Origin: Bacteroidota bacterium
Lineage (GTDB): Bacteria > Bacteroidota > Rhodothermia > Rhodothermales > UBA10348
Direction: 5' to 3'
Assembly (NCBI GenBank): GCA_022571255.1
Contig: JACZYD010000019.1
Span: 1-35,268, forward strand
Length of the DNA: 35,268 nt
A program made the translations under genes and the position numbers. This document shows, piece after piece, positions 24,769 to 33,258 of this stretch (within the stretch, counting starts at the first letter, position 1; each line of letters starts with the position of its first letter). The notes under the pieces were generated by a model, which did no database searches, was not told where the DNA came from, and saw only the letters and a program-made list of their open reading frames with translations.

Positions 24769-26232
24769 TCAGAGTTCAGTCACGTTCAGGGGTTTTTCGT
24801 AATCATCTTTGAACAGGGAAATCGCCTGAAAGATCGCTCTCGCCATTTGAACCTGCCCTTCACGAGTTCGCAGGTAATCCGCTTCTCGATTATTAGAAAG
24901 AAATCCGAGTTCCACGAGAACGGACGGCATGGAGGCACCGAACAAGACGTAAAAACCTGCCTGTTTAACACCCCGATTTTTACGGCCAGCGTGGTCGGTG
25001 AACTGTGTCTGAATCAACGCAGCCAGTTTCTCGCTTTGCTTCAAATAAGCACTCTGCGTCAGCCGCTTTGTTACCAGCTTGTCTGCATTCATCAGCAGAT
25101 ACGTGTCAGCGTCATTTTCGAATTCGACAACTTTATTCTCTCGTTCCATCACGACGCGGGCAGAATCACTTCGATGAATTCCGAGAAAGTATGTTTCGGT
25201 TCCTCGTGCGCTCCTTGCTCTGGATTGATTGGCGTGGATTGAGATGAATAATTTTCCCCCGGAACTGTTGGCGATCCGTCCACGCTCTGCGAGAGGAATA
25301 AACACGTCTGAGGTCCGCGTATACTCCACATGTATTCCCAGTTCCTTTTCGACCATTCTTCCCAGTATTTTGGCCAGCGACAACGACAGGTCTTTTTCCT
25401 TGAGGCCGGCGCGACTTACGGCACCTTCGTCCCATCCACCGTGTCCAGCATCCAGAACAATCGTATCGAGATGCCATCTTTCGGCCGACTTCAAGGATTT
25501 TGTAGGCTTTGACACGGCCTGTTGTGACGTGTTGGTGTTGAACCCGGTGCTTTGAGAGCCCTTGTTCCGGGACGTGGCGGTGTTGAATCCGGTGCTTTGA
25601 GAGTCCTTGTTCCGGGACAATTGGCGGGTTGCCGAAAGCAGTGCCTCCCGGAACGAGAGGACGGGTTTGGCTACTCCGGAATCCGTCGGAGTTGGAGGAA
25701 TCGTTCCCGATGAAGCTTTAAATGAGTCATCCGTGGACGATCTCACAAATCCGGGACTCTGCGGGACGACCGGCTCGACAGAGGTCTCGGTGAACCGGAT
25801 CAAAATATCGTTGCTGGTACTGTCACGGAATATGTACGTCACGACGGATTCTGAGATAAAACTTACCCGCAGGACGATGTCACCTTCCATGACACCGATA
25901 TTGTATGCCATTACGGGGCCGGCAGCGTCTGCCTGGGAAAAACCCTCAGAGAATGCAGAATCGTAAAAAATGAGAGTCGTTTCCATCGTACCCCTGGGGG
26001 TCGGTTCGCTGAACAGCGGTTGACCACCAGCCGTGTGAATGCGTATTGTGCAGGTGTTTTCGCCAGAACGAAAGTCCATACTGAGACGGGTAATGACCGA
26101 CCGGTCGCGGACGGAAAATCGTGTCCTTGATTCCACAACGCGGCCAGCGCCTGCGTGTCGTGCAGCGTGCGCGGGCGGGGCGGGAGAAAAGGGTGAGAAT
26201 AAAAGCAGGAGGGTCAGAAACGCGATGTTCAT
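24769..26232 (-). CDS. N-acetylmuramoyl-L-alanine amidase (AmiC-like, Amidase_3)
   Basis: Cleaves the amide bond between N-acetylmuramic acid and the peptide stem of peptidoglycan in the periplasm, usually during cell separation. From ATG 26232 the 487-residue product starts with a signal peptide (IAFLTLLLLFSPFSPAPPAHA); an earlier GTG at 26277 adds 15 residues. The N-terminal half is a beta-rich, AMIN-like region (about 25-160) and a Ser/Thr/Asn-rich linker with a 45-base repeat. The C-terminal Amidase_3 domain has the zinc and catalytic residues in VLDAGHGGWDEGAVS, EKDLSLSLAKIL, LFISIHANQS and MPSVLVELGFLSNNREA. The gene lies downstream of the hairpin terminator of the ECF operon, so it should have its own promoter. 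It is followed by apt. Confidence 0.92.
   Translation of the reverse strand: MNIAFLTLLLLFSPFSPAPPAHAARHAGAGRVVESRTRFSVRDRSVITRLSMDFRSGENTCTIRIHTAGGQPLFSEPTPRGTMETTLIFYDSAFSEGFSQADAAGPVMAYNIGVMEGDIVLRVSFISESVVTYIFRDSTSNDILIRFTETSVEPVVPQSPGFVRSSTDDSFKASSGTIPPTPTDSGVAKPVLSFREALLSATRQLSRNKDSQSTGFNTATSRNKGSQSTGFNTNTSQQAVSKPTKSLKSAERWHLDTIVLDAGHGGWDEGAVSRAGLKEKDLSLSLAKILGRMVEKELGIHVEYTRTSDVFIPLAERGRIANSSGGKLFISIHANQSRARSARGTETYFLGIHRSDSARVVMERENKVVEFENDADTYLLMNADKLVTKRLTQSAYLKQSEKLAALIQTQFTDHAGRKNRGVKQAGFYVLFGASMPSVLVELGFLSNNREADYLRTREGQVQMARAIFQAISLFKDDYEKPLNVTEL
25529..25618 (-). repeat. 45-bp tandem repeat in the amidase linker
   Basis: Two adjacent 45-base units (25529-25573 and 25574-25618) differ at a few bases and encode a 15-residue unit containing SRNKGSQSTGFNT. 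It sits in the linker between the AMIN-like and catalytic domains and keeps the reading frame, so it alters linker length only. Confidence 0.88.
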
Positions 26233-26319
26233 ACCTCTTTTCGACCTGTATCCGATATGGGATTGGTGATTCGACACATACTGATGGTATCGGCAATCGG
26301 AAAGTCGTGATAAAGCAAA

Positions 26320-26347
26320 ACCCCCGGCGCAGTGTTGCGCCGGGGGT
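26320..26347 (-). terminator. Strong intrinsic terminator of the ECF operon
   Basis: A perfect 12-bp inverted repeat (26320-26331 with 26336-26347) around a GTGT loop, GC-rich (CCCCCGGCGC). Read leftward it is followed by TTTTGCTTTA. It lies 54 bases after the stop of the last gene of the ECF operon, isolating it from the amidase gene. Confidence 0.88.
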
Positions 26348-26401
26348 CACGTGTTACCATTTCAGTAATAAATCAAGACAAACACATCATCGCACCGGAG
26401 A

Positions 26402-27106
26402 TTACCACGCAAGGGCATCTTTTTCGCCTATGAGTTCCCTATTCCGGCGCGACACGATGTCCTCCCTGCTCAGATGCCTTTCTTCCACACGCAGTGTCAG
26501 CTGGCCAAGTTCTTTTGTCATTCTCTCCAGACGTTCGTTCATCGACTTTTCTTTCAGGTCGAAAATCTTTTCGAGAATTCGTCTCAGGTCATCTGCAAGG
26601 CTGGCGCGCTCGGTTTCCGTGGCACTTCGATAAGAACGAGCCAGCTCATGTGACTTCATCTCCAACTGGCGGATTTCGTCCGTTTCACCGCGACTGGAAT
26701 AGTATAAGTTGTTCGGTGCGGCCGACGGCCACATGAGGTTGTCCGCAACCCGGAATATATTGGAAGCAACGTCGAAATTGCGCATTCCGTCGAATTCGAA
26801 AGTGTTACCATGTCTGCCGACACCCCGGAATGCAAACATGTTTCCTGAATCGTGCTCGTTGGAGAAGAAGGACATTTTGTGACCTGCTTCGTCGTTTCCA
26901 TTGATGAGGAGAAGGGGACGGTTGGCGTCTTCAAGTTCTTTAACCATTTCCCCGTTGACATACACTTTCCCGTCTTTGACTTCGATCTTGTTGACAGCGT
27001 TCTCCTGCGCTGTGCTTGAAGACACCAGCGTGAAAGCCATCAGAAATATGGCGACCAAGCCGAAGGCGGCAGACTGAAAAAGGTGATTTGTACTTCGATT
27101 GTTCAT
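26402..27106 (-). CDS. Exported helical protein, second paralogue of the ECF operon
   Basis: A 234-residue exported protein of unknown function. A signal peptide (about 1-34, ending SSSTAQ) is followed by a short beta motif (KIEVKDGKVYVNGEMVKEL), a variable middle rich in Phe, Asn and Gly (about 60-135), and a long charged helical region (about 140-225) that ends in EKDALAW. The last 95 residues align with the neighbouring 303-residue protein, sharing EMKxHxLA, RSATE, a LExIFxLK block, a Leu/Arg heptad stretch, and a terminal ELxGExD with a final Trp; the beta motif after the signal is also shared. It is therefore a paralogue. It ends the operon with a strong terminator 54 bases on. It probably resides in the periplasm or on the surface as a helical oligomer. 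Confidence 0.85.
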   Translation of the reverse strand: MNNRSTNHLFQSAAFGLVAIFLMAFTLVSSSTAQENAVNKIEVKDGKVYVNGEMVKELEDANRPLLLINGNDEAGHKMSFFSNEHDSGNMFAFRGVGRHGNTFEFDGMRNFDVASNIFRVADNLMWPSAAPNNLYYSSRGETDEIRQLEMKSHELARSYRSATETERASLADDLRRILEKIFDLKEKSMNERLERMTKELGQLTLRVEERHLSREDIVSRRNRELIGEKDALAW

Positions 27107-27141
27107 GATTCGATCCTTGTTGAAAAGTGATTTGCGGCGCG

Positions 27142-28053
27142 TTACCAGTCGAGCTCGCCCAGTAATTCTTTCAAGCGGCTTTCAATAATGCGATCTCTGA
27201 GAGTTGCTCTTTTGTCCATCAACCCGGTAAGGTCCTGAAGTCGCACGGACAACTGATTGATTTCGTCTTCCCGATTCTGTTGTTTCAATTCAAAAATCTC
27301 TTCGAGCTGAATACGGAGCTCTCCTGCAAATTTTTTCCTCTCGACGGGCTCTGTCGCAGAACGCGCCTGCATGGCGAGCGCATGTGTTTTCATCTCCAGG
27401 ATGTTCTCCTCGACAAGCCGATTGTAAAGCATCGAATCCTTCTCATTTATACTGCGCAAATACCCTTCGTATTCTACACGGGGAAAATCACCTGCGATTC
27501 GCGCCGTATTTTCTGCTTCCATGCGAAGTTGTTCTGCCAGAAGGAGATTATCCTCGATGTTCTGCGTATTCATACTCATCTTCGAATGAATTTTTTCAAA
27601 TTCAACCGCCTTTTCTTTCAGCTTGCCGACATAATTTTTCATGAGCACATCATAGGGGCCGTCGCCGGAGACGATACGTCTTGAATAGGTCGATCGTGGG
27701 CTCAAAATGCGTACGGACTGCTCGGGCGCACTGGTACTGGTGAAGTACACCATTACATCGTAGAAACTTTTTTTCCCGCCACCTGCCTCGACGATTTTAC
27801 CGTCCTGAAGCTGAAACATGATTCCATTCAACTCGATGATCGAATGGCCTGTCAGATTGAGGGTCGTCGTGATATTTGAAAGGTCAAAGGAGTCTGGCAG
27901 ATCATTATCGGCGACCTCCTTGCCGTCAATCAACACCCGTCCGGGTTCAATCGTAATGACGTGATGCATTCCCCTGCTTTCCTGAGCGGTCGCATCGCGG
28001 GCAGGTATAAGTACAAGTCCGAGCAACATGAGGTTTATTATCAATCGTTTCAT
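27142..28053 (-). CDS. Exported helical protein, first paralogue of the ECF operon
   Basis: A 303-residue exported protein. Signal peptide (about 1-24, ending DATAQ), then the beta motif ITIEPGRVLIDGKEVAD, a beta-rich region (about 45-125), and a long helical stretch (about 135-300) rich in Glu, Arg, Leu and Gln with coiled-coil character, ending RLKELLGELDW. The C-terminal 88 residues align with the 234-residue neighbour (see that entry). The middle helices (NTQNIEDNLLLAEQLRMEAEN, read in parts) have no counterpart there. I recognise no named family. It lies 30 bases after the anti-sigma candidate and 35 before its paralogue. A role as a periplasmic sensor or effector controlled by the sigma factor is inferred only from position. 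Confidence 0.85.
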   Translation of the reverse strand: MKRLIINLMLLGLVLIPARDATAQESRGMHHVITIEPGRVLIDGKEVADNDLPDSFDLSNITTTLNLTGHSIIELNGIMFQLQDGKIVEAGGGKKSFYDVMVYFTSTSAPEQSVRILSPRSTYSRRIVSGDGPYDVLMKNYVGKLKEKAVEFEKIHSKMSMNTQNIEDNLLLAEQLRMEAENTARIAGDFPRVEYEGYLRSINEKDSMLYNRLVEENILEMKTHALAMQARSATEPVERKKFAGELRIQLEEIFELKQQNREDEINQLSVRLQDLTGLMDKRATLRDRIIESRLKELLGELDW

Positions 28054-28083
28054 CTGTTTCTGTCGTTTAAATTCCGGGTCCGC

Positions 28084-28731
28084 TTATCTCCTCGGAGCAG
28101 AGGCGCGCTGGACTGTTTTACCCGCGACCGTCTGATTTTGAATAAGTTCGAGTGGCATGGCCCGGTCATCCCAGTCCAGCACGTTTGCCGGTAAAAGAGA
28201 CTCGATTCGTCGGTACAGCTTGCGTACGTCCCGTGAGTCATCCCATGCGAGTTCGGGGTCGGTACTGAAAGAGACAAGTTGTTCTGCAACGCCGAGTGGC
28301 ATTGGTGTCGGTTTCAGCAGTGATTCGGCCCGCGTGATCACTTCGTCGGCTCTTGCAATGGACGAATCAAGAACGCTCTTTTCTACCGGTTCTGCAGAAA
28401 AAAGGCTGATGTTGACAGCAAATACAACCGCCGCGGCAATGGAAAGTACAGGAATCAGCACACGGCGCAAGGTGCGTGAACGCCACATCGGCACTCGATC
28501 CCGGCGGTCCCCGGGTCGGGCCAGCCTTCTGGCCAGCCGAGCTTCATTCATTATCGAATCTATGGTTGCCGGGTCAGGTTTCTGAGCAGAAAGAAAGTCC
28601 AGTTTGAATCGGGCTTCACTGAGCGCCTGATGTTCACGCCGGAGTTCTTCGCTCTTCAGGGAAGATCTGAGGTTTCCGTCAGCGTCCGGGTCACCGTAAA
28701 GATGGAGTAGAATATTTTTTTTATCGTTCAT
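28084..28731 (-). CDS. Probable anti-sigma factor, one-pass membrane protein
   Basis: A 215-residue protein starting at ATG 28731 (MNDKKNILLHLYGDPDADG), five bases after the sigma gene; longer in-frame starts lie inside that gene. The first 85 residues are charged and helical and would be cytoplasmic, where sigma factors are bound; there is no zinc-type HxxxCxxC motif. One membrane helix follows (about 91-112, LIPVLSIAAAVVFAVNISLF), then a periplasmic part with an acidic, Trp-containing segment (DPELAWDDSRDVRKLYRRIE, VLDWDDR) and a basic tail. Orientation and position immediately after an ECF sigma gene are typical of membrane anti-sigma factors. No sequence match to a named anti-sigma domain was recognised, so the role is inferred. 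Confidence 0.78.
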   Translation of the reverse strand: MNDKKNILLHLYGDPDADGNLRSSLKSEELRREHQALSEARFKLDFLSAQKPDPATIDSIMNEARLARRLARPGDRRDRVPMWRSRTLRRVLIPVLSIAAAVVFAVNISLFSAEPVEKSVLDSSIARADEVITRAESLLKPTPMPLGVAEQLVSFSTDPELAWDDSRDVRKLYRRIESLLPANVLDWDDRAMPLELIQNQTVAGKTVQRASAPRR

Positions 28732-28736
28732 ATCAC

Positions 28737-29381
28737 TTAATTGACTTTGGTCAAATCGGTACGGGTAGACGCATTCATCGTGCGTCTGAGGTTCAGCAGG
28801 GCGTATCGCATTCTCCCGAGAGCAGTGTTGATCGAGCATCCGGTGAGATCTGCGATTTCGCGAAAAGTGAGTTCTGATTCATGTCGGAGCAAGAGCACTT
28901 CACGCTGGTCATGCGCGAGCGTATCGATACAGGACCATAAAAAATCTGATTGTTCTGATCGGTGGATCGATGCATCCACCGGAGGTTGTTCATCGGGTAA
29001 TCTGTCCCAGTACGAGCAGTCGTCTTCGGCATCCGAAAGAGAAGAGACATCCTGCCATCGTTTTCTTGTCCGGAGATAGTCCAGGGTAGCATTTCTGGCG
29101 ATCCGCAGTACCCATCCGAGCCAGCGATCCTGTTGGGAATAGGAACCTCGCTGCTTCTGCAGCGCAGCGATAATTCGAATGTATGTGTCCTGAAATAAAT
29201 CATTGGCGACATCCCGGTCCCTGACCATACCGAAAATAAATCCAAATACGCGCTCCTGATGGCGTTCTACAAGAGTCCGGAACGCGCGGTCGTCGCCGTG
29301 TTCGACGTACTGTAATACCAGTACCTCGTCTGCCGGGTCAATCCGACTGATCTGGTCCGACAAGCGCTCCTGAAGCGGCAT
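28737..29381 (-). CDS. ECF-subfamily RNA polymerase sigma factor
   Basis: A 214-residue extracytoplasmic-function sigma factor that would direct RNA polymerase to a stress regulon. Region 2 spans about 35-105 (FRTLVERHQERVFGFIFGMV, DVANDLFQDTYIRIIAAL, then DRWLGWVLRIARNATLDYLR); a low-complexity acidic linker follows (about 108-140); region 4 (about 145-205) contains DTLAHDQREVLLLRHES, LTFREIADLTGCSINTALGR and MRYALLNLRRTM, a helix-turn-helix. It is the first gene of a four-gene operon with a membrane protein and two exported paralogues. The 140 bases before it contain an inverted repeat and a weak GGAATT-type box, which could be an autoregulated promoter. Confidence 0.93.
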   Translation of the reverse strand: MPLQERLSDQISRIDPADEVLVLQYVEHGDDRAFRTLVERHQERVFGFIFGMVRDRDVANDLFQDTYIRIIAALQKQRGSYSQQDRWLGWVLRIARNATLDYLRTRKRWQDVSSLSDAEDDCSYWDRLPDEQPPVDASIHRSEQSDFLWSCIDTLAHDQREVLLLRHESELTFREIADLTGCSINTALGRMRYALLNLRRTMNASTRTDLTKVN

Positions 29382-29426
29382 GTATTTATTCTATCCTTTG
29401 AATTCGGTAATAAAACGGTACAGAGC

Positions 29427-29442
29427 CATACATTATTGTATG
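29427..29442. repeat. Inverted repeat upstream of the ECF sigma gene
   Basis: CATACA (29427-29432) pairs with TGTATG (29437-29442) around a 4-base spacer, 46 bases upstream of the sigma start. The flanks GCCA and TGGC are also complementary, giving a hyphenated palindrome. It may be an operator or a small hairpin in the leader. There is no T-run, so it is not a terminator for the transglycosylase gene on its other side. Confidence 0.4.
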
Positions 29443-29521
29443 CTGGCAGAGAATTGTAATTCCAGGTCCAGTCCGGTTACTGCGTACCCAAAGGCCTGTT
29501 CGGCTCGGCTCGTGACGCCGT

Positions 29522-31675
29522 TTACCGGAATACAGTCAGTTGTTGTCCGACCCGGATGGTATTGCCCCGAAGGTTGTTCCACGACTTGATGTCGGCGACC
29601 GTGACGGCATATTTGCCGGCGATACGGATGAGCGTGTCCCCCGATCGTACGGTATGAGTCAGGGATGGACGCCCACTTTGTGTATAGATCACAAGGCGCT
29701 GCCCGATCCGAATTTTCGATCCACTGATTCCGTTCCACTGGCGCAACTGATTGACGGTGACACGATGTCTGGACGCGATTTTGCCGAGTGTGTCGCCGGA
29801 AGTCACTCTGTAGGTGATTGTGGATTGCCCAGATCCGGTCTTACTGACATTCTGGTCTGAATACACAGTCAGACGATCGTTGACGTGAATCCGGCTCCCG
29901 GAAATATTATTCCAGTTCTGGAGTTGGGCGACAGTCACTTTGTAACGAGATGCAATGCGGCCCAGTGTGTCACCGCTTCGAACGGTGTAAATGATACGAG
30001 GTTTTCCACCCGTATCGGTACGTGTCGCCGCGCTCGGTCCGGATGGTTGTCTTGAACTTGCAAACACGATATTTCCGCCCGACGCAATCGGCGGGATTGC
30101 TTTTTTGGAAACGATTGGACGCTGCGAACGTCGGCCGTACTCGATGACTGCACCGTTTGAACTTGCAAGAGCCGGGTCCGGAAGCGAGTTGGAATAATCC
30201 GAAACGGGTACAACAAGCCGCTGACCCGTGCGAATCCGGGTTGTTTTCAGGCCGTTTCTCTGCATGAGTTTGGAAACACTTACGCCATAGTCACGACCGA
30301 TTTTACCGAGCGTATCTCCCGACCTGACAATGTATTCGCCTGATGGTTTTTTGGCAGATTCAGGCAGAGCGTCGTACCTGGCCACAAATGAATCGTACGA
30401 GCCTACCGGGATTCGAAGGTAAAACACGCCGGTCGACGGAGGCAGCGATCCCCGTCTGAGATTGGGATTCAGCGCTTTCAGAGTGGCCTGGTCGGTGGAT
30501 GCCATATCAGCCAGTTTCGCCAGAGAGAGCATTCCCTGAACGGGGACCTGGTGGTATTCGTACGAGGGCCCGGGTTGCACGGGAGGCACGTCAAATGCCT
30601 CCGGGTTCGATGCGACGAGCGCCGCAGCAATAAACATCGGGATGTACCCCCGCGTTTCCCGGGGCAAGTACGGGTACATATCCCAGTAATCGGGATCGCT
30701 GTGTCCGTTGTTTTTTGCGCGGCTGATAGCCCGTTTGATACACCGCGGACTGCAGTTGTATCCGGCCATTGCAATATGCCAGTCGCCGTACCGGGTATAA
30801 AGATCTTTTAAATGCCGGGCCGCTGCGCGAGTAGACTTTTCCGGATCCATTCTCTCGTCGACCCACGAATTTATCTCCAGTCCGTAATGCCGCCCCGTGG
30901 CGGCAATGAACTGCCACATGCCTACGGCCCGGGCCCAGCTTCGTGCGCGCGGGTTCAATCCTGATTCAATCATGGCCAGGTATTTGAGTTCATCAGGGAT
31001 TCCGACTTCTGCAAAAATCTTCTCAATCATCGGCAAATACGTGTCTCCACGACTGAGCCAGCGGTTCAGATGTTTGTCGGGGTTCCGGAGAAGAAATCCG
31101 ATACTGCTCTCCACCAGCCGATTCATCGGTACTGGAACCGTAGTCTCGATCGGTTGAAACTGCCTGGACATGACATCCTCAAGCAACGGATCACGAACCG
31201 ATTCCAGTGCAGCAAATACATCTTCGCGGAAACTGTAAATATCACCAAAGGCCACAAGCATACTGTCGGACGGTCCGTACGTGAATTCATGTTCTGCCAC
31301 GAGCACGCGGTAGGCAGCCTGTACGCGCACCTCGTTTCTCAGATAATCGTGTTGTATCAATCGGCCCAGACCTGCCATTGATTCTGCAAGAATCAGATCC
31401 ACGGCTTCCTGGTCATTTTCGGAGCGAGCCTGAAGCAGCTCTGCTTGCAGGCTGTACAGCGCAGCGAGTCTCGACAGGAGTTGAGCTTCATTCAGCGAAT
31501 CAGGATTTTCTATCTCACTGTACAAGCTGCTCAGTTCTGTCAGTGAGGCCGGTGGTCTTGCATCCATACGCCGGGGCACATCAGACTGGATCTGGCGCGC
31601 AGAAGCTGGAGAAATCAAAAGAGCAGCGTAAAAAAGTGCACTGATCACGGTGATTCCTGAGAAATATCGATTCAC
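29522..31675 (-). CDS. mltD: Membrane-bound lytic murein transglycosylase D with four LysM domains
   Basis: Cuts glycan strands of peptidoglycan, releasing 1,6-anhydro products, in the periplasm. From GTG 31675 (NRYFSGITVISALFYAALLI after the first residue) it has 717 residues; an earlier TTG at 31699 adds eight. After the signal peptide comes a helical region (about 35-210), then an SLT domain with the catalytic glutamate in YLAMIESGLNPRARS (about residue 237) and WQFIAATGRHYGL, GDWHIAMAGYNCSPRCI. A degenerate LysM-like segment follows (about 372-430), then four LysM repeats (about 447-491, 562-606, 620-665, 673-717), each beginning with a variant of YTVRSGDTLGRIA. Such MltD/DPY proteins often have two or three LysM domains. 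It lies 45 bases after the carboxylase gene. Confidence 0.92.
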   Translation of the reverse strand: MNRYFSGITVISALFYAALLISPASARQIQSDVPRRMDARPPASLTELSSLYSEIENPDSLNEAQLLSRLAALYSLQAELLQARSENDQEAVDLILAESMAGLGRLIQHDYLRNEVRVQAAYRVLVAEHEFTYGPSDSMLVAFGDIYSFREDVFAALESVRDPLLEDVMSRQFQPIETTVPVPMNRLVESSIGFLLRNPDKHLNRWLSRGDTYLPMIEKIFAEVGIPDELKYLAMIESGLNPRARSWARAVGMWQFIAATGRHYGLEINSWVDERMDPEKSTRAAARHLKDLYTRYGDWHIAMAGYNCSPRCIKRAISRAKNNGHSDPDYWDMYPYLPRETRGYIPMFIAAALVASNPEAFDVPPVQPGPSYEYHQVPVQGMLSLAKLADMASTDQATLKALNPNLRRGSLPPSTGVFYLRIPVGSYDSFVARYDALPESAKKPSGEYIVRSGDTLGKIGRDYGVSVSKLMQRNGLKTTRIRTGQRLVVPVSDYSNSLPDPALASSNGAVIEYGRRSQRPIVSKKAIPPIASGGNIVFASSRQPSGPSAATRTDTGGKPRIIYTVRSGDTLGRIASRYKVTVAQLQNWNNISGSRIHVNDRLTVYSDQNVSKTGSGQSTITYRVTSGDTLGKIASRHRVTVNQLRQWNGISGSKIRIGQRLVIYTQSGRPSLTHTVRSGDTLIRIAGKYAVTVADIKSWNNLRGNTIRVGQQLTVFR

Positions 31676-31720
31676 GATCTGTTGAGGTGCTGATGGCAAA
31701 AAAAATGCAGGCGTGTACGG

Positions 31721-33250
31721 TCAGAGAGGAATATTGCCGTGTTTCTTGTGCGGATTGCGAGCCACCTTGTTTCGTAACATCGACAAGCCGGCAATCAGCT
31801 TGTCTCGCGTTTCATGCGGCTCAATAACGTCATCTATATAACCGTATTCGGCAGCTACGTACGGATTCGCAAGGTTATCACGGTATTCGCTGATGAATTC
31901 ATCTTTTAAATCGTCCGGATTCTCAGCCTCCTTAATTTGCCGTTTGAATATGATTTCCACGGCTCCCTGGGGTCCCATGACTGCAATTTCGGCTTTTGGC
32001 CAGGCAAAATTCAGATCGCCCCGTATGTGCTTCGAATTCATGACGTCGTATGCTCCGCCGTAAGCTTTTCGCGTAATTACCGTTATTTTTGGTACTGTTG
32101 CCTCGCAAAATGCATATAGCAGCTTGGCGCCGTTCCTGATAATACCGTTCCACTCCTGCTCTGTGCCAGGCATAAAACCGGGTACATCTTCAAAAACGAC
32201 AAGCGGGATGTTGAATGCGTCACAGAATCGGACGAATCGGGCACCTTTTATTGAAGTATCTATATCGAGAACGCCTGCAAGCACTTCAGGATTGTTTGCC
32301 ACAATTCCGATCGACTGACCGCCGAGGCGAGCGAATCCGACGATCATATTGGCAGCAAACTCTTCATGTATTTCGAAGAAATCGCCCCCGTCGATAATCT
32401 GTTCGATCAGTGAATGCATGGGGTACGGCTTGTTCGGATTATCCGGGATAATTTCGTCAAGCACGGCTGAGGCGTTTTCCGGTGCTTCCGCGGTTGCAAT
32501 ATCCGTCGCCGGTTCTTCGCAATTCTGTGGGAGGTAATTCAACAGTTCCCGGATTTTCATCAGACATTCCGCGTCGCCGTTGCATGCCATGTGTGCGACG
32601 CCGCTACGGGAAGCGTGCGTTTCCGCCCCGCCCAATTCCTCGAGTGTAACATCCTCGTGCGTGACCGTTTTGACCACATTAGGACCGGTTACGAACATAT
32701 GGCTCGTATTCCTGACCATGAAAATAAAATCAGTGATAGCGGGGCTGTACACGGCACCTCCTGCACACGGACCCATTACGGCCGAAATTTGTGGAATAAC
32801 ACCCGAGGCCAGGGTGTTTCGGAGAAATATGTCTGCATAGCCTCCAAGTGAAACGACACCCTCCTGGATGCGGGCACCTCCAGAATCGTTAAGTCCAATC
32901 AAGGGGGCTCCATTCTGCATCGCCAGATCCATGATGTTGACGATTTTTCGGGCATGCGCCTGGCCAAGAGAACCCCCGAAAACGGTAAAGTCCTGGCTGA
33001 AAACATAGACCAGGCGACCATGTATGGCACCATATCCTGTAATTACACCGTCGCCATATGGCCTGTTTTTCTCAAGGCCAAAAGACGTAGCCTGATGGCG
33101 AACGAACATGCCCAGCTCCTGAAAAGAGTCGTCGTCGACAAGGATTTCGATTCTTTCACGCGCAGACAGTTTTCCTTTGGCGTGTTGCTTCGCCTGGCGT
33201 TCTTCACCACCACCTTTTCGAGCTTCCTGCCGCCTTGAATGTAGATCCAA
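31721..33250 (-). CDS. pccB: Acyl-CoA carboxylase carboxyltransferase (PccB-like) subunit
   Basis: Transfers a carboxyl group from carboxybiotin to an acyl-CoA, probably propionyl-CoA. The 509-residue protein has the N-terminal [21 protein letters not shown], two crotonase-like halves with [37 protein letters not shown], the acyl-CoA pocket [16 protein letters not shown], then [20 protein letters not shown] and [20 protein letters not shown]. It matches propionyl-/methylmalonyl-CoA carboxyltransferases (PccB, MmdA); substrate cannot be decided here and no biotin carboxylase or carrier gene is adjacent. The only start that gives the full N-terminus is TTG 33250, eight bases after the preceding gene. 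It is probably co-transcribed with the 458-residue gene and mltD. Confidence 0.93.
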   Translation of the reverse strand: MDLHSRRQEARKGGGEERQAKQHAKGKLSARERIEILVDDDSFQELGMFVRHQATSFGLEKNRPYGDGVITGYGAIHGRLVYVFSQDFTVFGGSLGQAHARKIVNIMDLAMQNGAPLIGLNDSGGARIQEGVVSLGGYADIFLRNTLASGVIPQISAVMGPCAGGAVYSPAITDFIFMVRNTSHMFVTGPNVVKTVTHEDVTLEELGGAETHASRSGVAHMACNGDAECLMKIRELLNYLPQNCEEPATDIATAEAPENASAVLDEIIPDNPNKPYPMHSLIEQIIDGGDFFEIHEEFAANMIVGFARLGGQSIGIVANNPEVLAGVLDIDTSIKGARFVRFCDAFNIPLVVFEDVPGFMPGTEQEWNGIIRNGAKLLYAFCEATVPKITVITRKAYGGAYDVMNSKHIRGDLNFAWPKAEIAVMGPQGAVEIIFKRQIKEAENPDDLKDEFISEYRDNLANPYVAAEYGYIDDVIEPHETRDKLIAGLSMLRNKVARNPHKKHGNIPL

Positions 33251-33258
33251 TCTTGAGC

